From contig DATKKS010000063.1 in the NCBI GenBank assembly GCA_035542815.1, forward strand, positions 1-9,394: a DNA stretch of 9,394 nucleotides, given 5' to 3'. This document shows, piece after piece, positions 1-5,307 of the stretch; position 1 is the stretch's first letter; the number at the start of each line of letters is the position of its first letter. The stretch comes from JACRLI01 sp035542815 (GTDB taxonomy: Bacteria; Eisenbacteria; RBG-16-71-46; JACRLI01). A model generated the notes under the pieces. It searched no databases. It was not told where the DNA came from and saw only the letters and a list, made by a program, of their open reading frames with translations. Both the position numbers and the translations under genes were made by a program.

Positions 1-1
1 G

Positions 2-37
2 TTCGTGCAGGCCCGGAAGATGACCCTGATCCGGTAG
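2..37 (+). CDS. C-terminal end of an upstream gene (partial)
   Basis: Frame 2 reads FVQARKMTLIR and then a TAG at 35-37. Only eleven residues are visible, so no family can be named. The main reason to believe it is coding is the strong terminator hairpin that starts 13 bases after the stop, which is where the end of a transcription unit is expected. Frame 1 is also open here, so the assignment is tentative. The terminator makes it unlikely that this gene belongs to the transporter operon that follows. Confidence 0.4.
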   Translation, partial: FVQARKMTLIR

Positions 38-50
38 CGGCAGCAGTTCC

Positions 51-102
51 ACGCGCCCTCGGGCCGGCCCTGCTCCGGGGCGGCCCGGGGGCGCGTCGTT
101 TT
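51..102 (+). terminator. Intrinsic (Rho-independent) terminator
   Basis: Bases 51-65 pair with 82-96 to form a 15-bp stem with 14 Watson-Crick pairs and one T-G wobble (base 59 with 88). The loop is 66-81 and can pair further as CCC/GGG. The stem is followed by CG and four T residues (99-102). Strong GC stem plus T-run, just downstream of a stop codon, is the classical layout. It isolates the following operon from upstream transcription, so the operon needs its own promoter in about 100-150. A weak -10-like TAGACT at 123-128 is the only candidate I see there. Confidence 0.75.
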
Positions 103-156
103 CGATCCGGGGCCGGATGCGCTAGACTGCGCCACGCGGAACCAGGGAGGTGGGGA

Positions 157-1287
157 ATGACGCTTCGCGGACGTGGGCTGTGGATCATCCTGGCGGTGGC
201 GGTGGCCGGGTTCTTCCTGCTGCGGTCGGCCCTCCGCACGCAGCCGATCGCGGTGGAGACCGCCCGGACCTCGATCGGGGTGGTGGAGGACCTGGTGGCC
301 AACAGCGAGGCGGGCACGGTGCGCTCCCGGGCCGAGGCCCGCCTGGGCGCGGAGCGCGCCGGGCGGGTGGCCGCCATCCCGTGCCGCGAGGGCACCCGGG
401 TGCGCGGCGGGGAAGTCCTGCTGCGGCTGGACGACACCACCGCCCGCACCCGGCTGGCGGCGGCGCTGCGCGACCAGGAGGCGATGGCCGCGGCCCTCCA
501 GGTGGCCCGCTCGGCCGCGGCGCTGGCCCGCCAGATCCACGACCGCACCCGCCGGCTGTGGGAAGACCACCTCGCCTCCCAGGAGCAGATGGACAAAGCC
601 CGCGCCGAGCTGGAGCGCGCCGACGGCGAGCTGCACGCGGCCGGGGCGCGGGTGGCCAGCGCCGCGGCGGCGGTGCGCCTGGCGCGCGACGAGATCGACC
701 ATCTCCAGGTGCGCTCTCCCTTCCCCGGGGTGGTCTCGCGGCGGCTGGTGGAGGTGGGCGAGTCGGTGGTGCCCGGCCAGCCGGTGATGGAGGTGCTGGA
801 CCCCGACCGGCTCTACGTGAGCGCGCCGATCGACGAGCGCGACGCCGGGCGGCTCCGGCAGGGCCTGCCCGCGCGGGTCACGGTGGACGCCTACCCCGGC
901 GTGATCTGGACCGGGCAGCTGGTCCGGGTGTCCCCGATGGTGGACTACGTCAAGGAACAGAACCGCACCCTGGAGGTGGAGGTGGAGCTGCCGCCGGCGG
1001 CCGGCAAGCCGCGCCCCCGGCAGGGGATGAGCGCCGACGTGGAGGTGATCCTGGGGAACACCCGGCAGGCGCTGCGCGTGCCCAGCTCCGCGGTGATCGA
1101 GGGGCGGCGGGTGCTGGTGCTGGAGCGGGGCCGCGCCGCGGCCCGGGACGTCACCGTGGGCCTCAAGAACTGGGAGTGGACCCAGATCCAGAGCGGCCTC
1201 CGGGAGGGCGAGGAGGTGATCACCACCCTCGATCGCCAGGGGCTGCGCGCGGGGGTGCCGGTGAAGGTGGCGGCGGACCGCAAGTGA
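157..1287 (+). CDS. Periplasmic adaptor (membrane fusion) protein, MacA/HlyD type
   Basis: This is the 376-residue adaptor of a tripartite efflux system; it should link the inner-membrane ABC transporter to an outer-membrane channel. An N-terminal membrane anchor lies at about residues 8-24. The first half of the lipoyl/barrel-sandwich domain is at about 60-95 (GRVAAIPCREGTRVRGGEVL) and the second half at about 185-215 (SPFPGVVSRRLVEVGESV). Between them, 95-182 is an Ala/Arg/Glu-rich helical hairpin that should form the coiled coil. A beta-barrel (about 218-300) and a membrane-proximal domain (about 305-372) follow. The length is close to MacA (about 370). The ATG at 157 is preceded by AGGGAGGTGGGG, a good ribosome site. 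It heads the cluster with ATPase and permease genes downstream, which supports a MacA-like rather than RND-type role. Substrate cannot be told from sequence. Confidence 0.92.
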   Translation: MTLRGRGLWIILAVAVAGFFLLRSALRTQPIAVETARTSIGVVEDLVANSEAGTVRSRAEARLGAERAGRVAAIPCREGTRVRGGEVLLRLDDTTARTRLAAALRDQEAMAAALQVARSAAALARQIHDRTRRLWEDHLASQEQMDKARAELERADGELHAAGARVASAAAAVRLARDEIDHLQVRSPFPGVVSRRLVEVGESVVPGQPVMEVLDPDRLYVSAPIDERDAGRLRQGLPARVTVDAYPGVIWTGQLVRVSPMVDYVKEQNRTLEVEVELPPAAGKPRPRQGMSADVEVILGNTRQALRVPSSAVIEGRRVLVLERGRAAARDVTVGLKNWEWTQIQSGLREGEEVITTLDRQGLRAGVPVKVAADRK

Positions 1288-1292
1288 CCGCG

Positions 1293-1324
1293 CGCGGCGG
1301 CATCCCGCCCGGGAGGCCGCCGCG
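1293..1324 (+). other. Intercistronic hairpin between adaptor and ATPase genes
   Basis: Bases 1293-1301 (CGCGGCGGC) are the exact reverse complement of 1316-1324. After one A/G mismatch, TCCC (1303-1306) pairs with GGGA (1311-1314), closing on a four-base loop. This gives 13 pairs in 32 bases, starting six bases after the adaptor stop codon. No T-run follows, so it is not a standard terminator. It could stabilise the adaptor mRNA end or cause partial attenuation, giving different amounts of adaptor and transporter; that role is inference. Confidence 0.6.
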
Positions 1325-1342
1325 GGGCGGGGCGAGGGAACC

Positions 1343-2032
1343 GTGAACGGCGAGGAGCTGCTGCGCCTGGAGGACGTCACCCGGGTCTACCGGGTGGGCG
1401 ACACCGAGGTGCGCGCGCTGGACGGGGTCTCGCTGCAGGTCCGGCGGGGCGAGTTCGTGGCCCTCATGGGCCCCTCCGGCTCGGGCAAGTCCACCCTGCT
1501 CAACGTGCTCGGGCTGCTCGACGTGCCCACCTCGGGCAGCTACATCCTCGAGGGCCGCGCGGTGCAGGGGCTGGCCGAAGATGCCCTGGCCCACGTGCGC
1601 CGCCACAAGATCGGCTTCATCTTCCAGGCCTACCACCTGGTCCCGCGCATGACCGCCGCCCGCAACGTGGAGCTGCCGCTGATCCTGGCAGGCGAGGAAC
1701 CCGCGGCGCGCCGCGACAAGGTCCACCGGGCGCTCGACTCGGTGGGCCTGGGCGGGCGCGCCCACCACCGCCCCGACCAGCTCTCCGGGGGCGAGCGGCA
1801 GCGCGTGGCCATCGCCCGGGCCATGGTGATGGGGCCGCAGATCCTCCTGGCGGACGAGCCCACCGGCAACCTGGACACCCGCACCGGCGCCGAGATCGTG
1901 GCCCTCATCCGCCGGCTGCACGCCGGCGGGCTGACCATCGTGCTGGTCACCCACGACGCCGGGGTGGCCTCCAACGCCAGCCGGCTGCTGCGCATGCTGG
2001 ACGGGCGGTTCCTCCCGGACGGCCCCCCATGA
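1343..2032 (+). CDS. ABC transporter ATP-binding protein, MacB/LolD type
   Basis: A 229-residue stand-alone nucleotide-binding subunit that powers the two permeases encoded next. All motifs are present: Walker A GPSGSGKS (43-50), Q-loop Gln95 in FIFQAYHLVPRMTA, signature LSGGERQ (147-153), Walker B ILLADEPTGNLD (from 167, with Asp171 and Glu172) and the switch His204 in VTHD. The LNVLGLLD and DEPTGNLD stretches are typical of the MacB/LolD/FtsE group. The start is a GTG at 1343 preceded by GGCGAGGG; no better start lies upstream because the frame would run back through the hairpin. The stop overlaps the next start as ATGA (2029-2032), indicating translational coupling with the first permease. 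MacB of E. coli carries this domain fused to its permease; here it is separate, as in LolCDE. Confidence 0.95.
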   Translation: MNGEELLRLEDVTRVYRVGDTEVRALDGVSLQVRRGEFVALMGPSGSGKSTLLNVLGLLDVPTSGSYILEGRAVQGLAEDALAHVRRHKIGFIFQAYHLVPRMTAARNVELPLILAGEEPAARRDKVHRALDSVGLGGRAHHRPDQLSGGERQRVAIARAMVMGPQILLADEPTGNLDTRTGAEIVALIRRLHAGGLTIVLVTHDAGVASNASRLLRMLDGRFLPDGPP

Positions 2033-3234
2033 AGACCGCCGACGTGCTCTCGCTGGCCCGCGAATCCCTGCGGCTGCACCGGCTGCGCACCGGCCTCACG
2101 GTGCTGGCGGTGGCCATCGGGGTGACCGCGGTGCTGCTGCTCACCTCGCTGGGGGAGGCCACCAAGGCCTACGTGACGCACCAGTTCGTGGGCGTGGGGA
2201 CCAACCTGGTGGTGATCCTGCCCGGGCGCACCGAGACCTTCGGGGTGGGGGCGGGGATCACCACCGGGATCCGCGACGTCACCCTGGACGACTGCGAGGC
2301 CATCCGGCACCGCTGCTCGGCGGTGGTGGACGTGGCCCCGGTCTCGCTGGGCTCGGCGGCGATCGAGTACGGCGGCCGGCACCGGGACGTGCGGGTGCTG
2401 GGGACCACCGACGCCTATGCCCGGGTGCGGGTGCTGCACGCGGCGGCGGGACAGCTCCTGCCCCCGGGCGACCCCCGGCGGGGCGACCAGGTGGCGGTCA
2501 TCGGGAGCACCGTCCGGCGGGAGCTGTTCGGGGCCGAGAACCCGCTGGGCAAGTCGGTGCGCATCGCGCGCGCGCGCTTCACCGTGATCGGGGTGTTGGA
2601 GCCCCGGGGCCAGTCGCTGGGCTTCGACTTCGACGAGCTGGCGCTGGTGCCGGTGGGCGTGGGCCTGCGGATGTTCAACCAGTCGGGGCTGTTCCGGGTG
2701 ATGGCCCAGGCGGCCTCGGCCGAGGACATCCCCGCCGCGATCCGGCAGGTCCGCGCGGTGCTCACCGAGCGGCACAAGGACGAGGACTTCACCCTGATCA
2801 CCCAGGACGCGATGCTCAAGAGCTTCCGCTCGGTGATCGACGCGATGACCCTGGCGCTCGCCGGGATCGCCGCGATCTCGCTGGCGGTCGCGGGCATCGG
2901 GATCATGAACGTGATGCTGGTGGCGGTCTCGGAGCGCACCGCCGAGGTGGGGCTGCTCAAGGCCCTGGGCGCGGACCGTGGGCAGATCCTGTCCCTGTTC
3001 CTGACCGAGGCGATAATGCTCTCGGGGATGGGGGCGCTGGCGGGCCTGGCGCTGGGCCTGGCGCTGATGCAGGTGGGCGGGGTGCTGTTCCCGGCCCTCA
3101 CGCTGCAGCCCTCGGTGATCTGGATCGCCGCGGTGGTCGCCCTGTCGCTGGGGGCGGGGGCGCTGTTCGGCCTGTCGCCGGCGCGGCGGGCGGCGTCCCT
3201 GGCGTCGGTCGAGGCGCTGCGGGGGAGGCGCTGA
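2029..3234 (+). CDS. ABC transporter permease 1, MacB/FtsX type
   Basis: A 401-residue inner-membrane permease with the four-helix MacB/FtsX topology. TM1 is about residues 22-42, then comes a large periplasmic domain of the MacB_PCD kind (about 45-270), then TM2 about 274-300, TM3 about 322-347 and TM4 about 363-384. The conserved cytoplasmic coupling segment SERTAEVGLLKALGA (301-315) after TM2 and the ending LSPARRAASLASVEALRGR are family hallmarks. The periplasmic domain contains ELFGAENPLGKSVRI and FTVIGVLEPRG, shared with the next gene. The ATG lies inside the ATPase stop (ATGA). Proteins of this class work mechanically, transmitting ATP hydrolysis to the periplasm rather than moving substrate through the membrane core; this is family knowledge, not seen here. 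It probably pairs with permease 2 as a heterodimer. Confidence 0.93.
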   Translation: MKTADVLSLARESLRLHRLRTGLTVLAVAIGVTAVLLLTSLGEATKAYVTHQFVGVGTNLVVILPGRTETFGVGAGITTGIRDVTLDDCEAIRHRCSAVVDVAPVSLGSAAIEYGGRHRDVRVLGTTDAYARVRVLHAAAGQLLPPGDPRRGDQVAVIGSTVRRELFGAENPLGKSVRIARARFTVIGVLEPRGQSLGFDFDELALVPVGVGLRMFNQSGLFRVMAQAASAEDIPAAIRQVRAVLTERHKDEDFTLITQDAMLKSFRSVIDAMTLALAGIAAISLAVAGIGIMNVMLVAVSERTAEVGLLKALGADRGQILSLFLTEAIMLSGMGALAGLALGLALMQVGGVLFPALTLQPSVIWIAAVVALSLGAGALFGLSPARRAASLASVEALRGRR

Positions 3235-3235
3235 G

Positions 3236-4432
3236 GTGCGCGGCGAGGACCTGGTCGGGCTGTCGGTGGAGGCGCTGCGCGCCCACCGCATGCGCTACGG
3301 GCTGTCGGCCCTGGCGGTGGCCGTGGGCGTCGCCGCGGTGGTGCTCATGTCCTCCATCGGCGAGGGCATGCGCCGGTACGTGCTGCAGCAGCTCACCAGC
3401 TTCGGGACCTCGGTCATCGGCGTGCACCCCGGCAAGGTGCAGACCGGCGGCCTGCCCGGGGTGGGCGGCACCGCCCGCCGGCTGACGCTGGACGACTCCC
3501 GGGCCATGCTGCGCGTGCCCGGCGTGACCGCGGTGGTGCCGGTGGCCTACGGCACCGCGCTGATCCAGCAGGGGCTGCGCGGCCGGCGGGCGTTCGTGTA
3601 CGGCGTCACCAGCCAGATGCCGCGGGCGTGGTCCATGGGCGTGGCGGCCGGGAGCTTCCTGCCGCCGCTGGAGTGGGAGCGCGCCAGCCCGGTGACGGTG
3701 CTGGGCCCGCGGGTGAAGCAGGAGCTGTTCGGCGACCTCAATCCGCTGGGGCAGGTGATCCGCATCGGCCAGGAGCGCTACCGGGTGATCGGGGTGATGG
3801 AGTCCAAGGGCCAGTTCCTGGGCTTCGACCTGGACGACGCGGCCTACGTGCCGGTGGCCAACGCCATGCGCCTGTTCAACCGGAATCAGCTGGCCGAGGT
3901 GGACGTGCTGGCGCCCTCGCCCGAGGAGAGCGAGCGCGTCGCGGAGCGCCTGACGGCGCTGATGCGCGACCGCCACCACGCCGAGGACGTCACCATCGTC
4001 ACCCAGAAGGACGGCATCCGAATGGTCGGCGACATCATGGCCGTGGTCACCAGCACGGTCACCGCCACCGCGGCCGTGAGCCTGCTGGTGGGCGCCCTCG
4101 GAATCCTCACCATTCTGTGGATCGTGGTGCAGGAGCGGGTGCAGGAGATCGGCCTGGTGATGGCCCTGGGCGGCACCCGTCGCACCATCCTGAGCTGGTT
4201 CCTGTGCGAGGCCGCGCTCACCGCGGGCCTGGGCGGGGTGGTGGGCCTGGCCGCCGGGATGGGCGGCTCGGCGCTGCTCTCGGGGCTGGTGCCGGGGCTG
4301 GACGCGTACACGCCGCCGTGGATCGTGGTGGCGGCGCTGATGGTGTCGCTGGGGGTCGGGCTGGGCGCGGGGGTGGCCCCGGCGCTACGAGCGGCGCGGC
4401 TGGACCCGGTGGAATCGCTGCGGGCCGAATGA
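3236..4432 (+). CDS. ABC transporter permease 2, MacB/FtsX type
   Basis: A 398-residue paralogue of the preceding permease, collinear with it along its whole length. Segments such as QELFGDLNPLGQVIRI and RYRVIGVMESKGQFLGFDLD match the corresponding parts of permease 1, so the pair probably arose by tandem duplication. TM segments are at about 22-42, 273-298, 318-348 and 362-383, with the periplasmic MacB_PCD-like domain between the first two. The coupling segment reads QERVQEIGLVMALGGTRR (299-316), somewhat altered from permease 1. The C-terminus ALRAARLDPVESLRAE is typical of MacB-type permeases. The GTG start is 1 base after the previous stop, and the ribosome site GGGGGAGG (3221-3228) lies within permease 1. 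One permease could be functionally specialised, as LolC and LolE are. Confidence 0.93.
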   Translation: MRGEDLVGLSVEALRAHRMRYGLSALAVAVGVAAVVLMSSIGEGMRRYVLQQLTSFGTSVIGVHPGKVQTGGLPGVGGTARRLTLDDSRAMLRVPGVTAVVPVAYGTALIQQGLRGRRAFVYGVTSQMPRAWSMGVAAGSFLPPLEWERASPVTVLGPRVKQELFGDLNPLGQVIRIGQERYRVIGVMESKGQFLGFDLDDAAYVPVANAMRLFNRNQLAEVDVLAPSPEESERVAERLTALMRDRHHAEDVTIVTQKDGIRMVGDIMAVVTSTVTATAAVSLLVGALGILTILWIVVQERVQEIGLVMALGGTRRTILSWFLCEAALTAGLGGVVGLAAGMGGSALLSGLVPGLDAYTPPWIVVAALMVSLGVGLGAGVAPALRAARLDPVESLRAE

Positions 4433-4433
4433 C

Positions 4434-4451
4434 CCCGGGCGCGGGCCCGGG
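4434..4451 (+). other. Intercistronic hairpin between permease 2 and nitroreductase genes
   Basis: CCCGGGC (4434-4440) and GCCCGGG (4445-4451) form a perfect 7-bp stem with a four-base loop, beginning one base after the permease stop. The sequence continues directly into the ribosome site GGGGAGG (4454-4460) of the next gene with no T-run. It is therefore more likely to affect mRNA stability or initiation of the nitroreductase than to terminate transcription. Confidence 0.45.
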
Positions 4452-4467
4452 TCGGGGAGGTGCCGAA

Positions 4468-5127
4468 ATGTCCCAGTCGCCAGGTTCAGGGAAGCCCGCC
4501 GGCGCGGCCGGCGCGGGAGACGCGTCCGGGAAGGCGGTGGCGCTGCCGCCGCCGCGGCGCGGGGGCACCGTCCCGGTGGAGGCCACGCTGCTGCTGCGGG
4601 CGTCGGTGCGCGAGTACCGGGACACCCCGGTGGCGCTCGCGGACCTCTCGCAGCTGCTGTGGGCTGGCTACGGCATCACCCACGAGGGCGGCAAGCGGGC
4701 CGCGCCCTCGGCTGGCGCGAAGTACCCCCTGGACCTGTACGTCGTGGCGGGGATGGTGGAGGGCCTGGCCGCGGGGATCTACCGCTACCGCCCCGAGCCG
4801 CACGACCTCGTGGGGGTGGCGGCCGGCGACCTGCGGCGGGAGCTGGCCGGCGCCACCTGGGGCCAGGAGTGGCTGGCCCAGGCGCCGCTCGCCCTGGCCA
4901 TCGCCGCGACCTACGCCCGCACCACCGCCAAGTACGGCGACCGGGGCCGCATGTACGTGCACCTGGACGCCGGGATGGCGGCCGAGAACATCGCCCTGCA
5001 GGCGGTGGCCCTGAGCCTGGGCACGGTGGCGGTGGGCGCGTTCGACGACGCCGGCGTGGCGCGCGCGCTGCGCCTGCCACCGGGGAGCGAGCCGGTGCTG
5101 ATCCTGCCGGTCGGCCGGCCCCGCTAG
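4468..5127 (+). CDS. SagB-type flavin nitroreductase/dehydrogenase
   Basis: A 219-residue protein of the nitroreductase fold, SagB/ThcOx-like subgroup, expected to bind FMN and oxidise or reduce a small molecule or peptide-derived ring. Residues 1-35 are a Gly/Ala/Pro-rich, probably disordered leader. The family N-terminal motif is LLLRASVREYRDTPVAL (41-57), with Arg44 and Arg48 in the usual FMN-phosphate positions. LSQLLWAGYGIT (60-71), APSAGAKYPLDLYVV (79-93), the GMAAENIALQAVALSLG helix region (169-185) and the ending PVLILPVGRP (209-218) all fit. The ATG at 4468 follows GGGGAGG by seven bases; the same frame is open far upstream but overlaps permease 2. It is 35 bases from the transporter and probably in the same operon. 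No YcaO or precursor-peptide gene is in the window, so an azole-forming role cannot be claimed. The substrate is unknown. Confidence 0.88.
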   Translation: MSQSPGSGKPAGAAGAGDASGKAVALPPPRRGGTVPVEATLLLRASVREYRDTPVALADLSQLLWAGYGITHEGGKRAAPSAGAKYPLDLYVVAGMVEGLAAGIYRYRPEPHDLVGVAAGDLRRELAGATWGQEWLAQAPLALAIAATYARTTAKYGDRGRMYVHLDAGMAAENIALQAVALSLGTVAVGAFDDAGVARALRLPPGSEPVLILPVGRPR

Positions 5128-5130
5128 CCG

Positions 5131-5146
5131 GGGCGCCGGGGCGCCC
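5131..5146 (+). other. Short GC hairpin after the nitroreductase gene
   Basis: GGGCGC (5131-5136) pairs with GCGCCC (5141-5146) across a four-base loop, starting four bases after the stop codon. No T-run follows. It may mark the end of the operon, perhaps with Rho, but the evidence is only its position and symmetry. Confidence 0.35.
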
Positions 5147-5266
5147 AATCCCCGGGCCCGAGCCCGCATCCGCATAAGCCGCAACGCTGCGCCGCACCTC
5201 CCGCGGGGTCACTGAGCCCCTCGCGCCGGCCGATAACCCAGGCTGAGAACTGTGGGTGTCGGGTCT

Positions 5267-5280
5267 CCCCGGGCCCGGGG
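5267..5280 (+). other. Perfect 14-bp palindrome upstream of the secreted-protein gene
   Basis: CCCCGGGCCCGGGG is its own exact reverse complement. It lies in the 5128-5307 spacer, 13 bases before the AAGGAGG ribosome site (5294-5300), and is followed by TGTCTTT. It could be a weak terminator ending the transporter operon, a leader hairpin of the next gene, or a protein-binding site. In DNA this GC-rich a short G/C palindrome may also be chance. Otherwise the spacer holds only weak -10-like words (for example GATAAC at 5232-5237) with no convincing -35. Confidence 0.4.
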
Positions 5281-5307
5281 TGTCTTTCGCGTGAAGGAGG
5301 TCTTTCC

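Noticed and set aside
100..128. A promoter for the transporter operon (TAGACT at 123-128 as -10)
   Set aside because: The -10 fit is moderate and the -35 position (TTTCGA at 100-105) matches only three of six bases. A promoter must exist here given the terminator, but I cannot place it with confidence.
1630..3291. A 553-codon open frame on the minus strand across the ATPase and permease 1 genes
   Set aside because: Low-complexity Arg/Gln/His/Pro-rich translation opposite clear ABC transporter genes; no plausible ribosome site or domain.
3628..4467. Upstream extension of the nitroreductase frame by 280 codons
   Set aside because: It overlaps permease 2 in another frame and reads as Gly/Arg/Pro-rich low complexity. 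The ATG at 4468 has a proper ribosome site and leads straight into the domain.
4468..5127. Azole-forming RiPP cluster based on the SagB-type enzyme
   Set aside because: No YcaO cyclase, precursor peptide or leader peptidase is visible in the window, and stand-alone SagB-type proteins are common.
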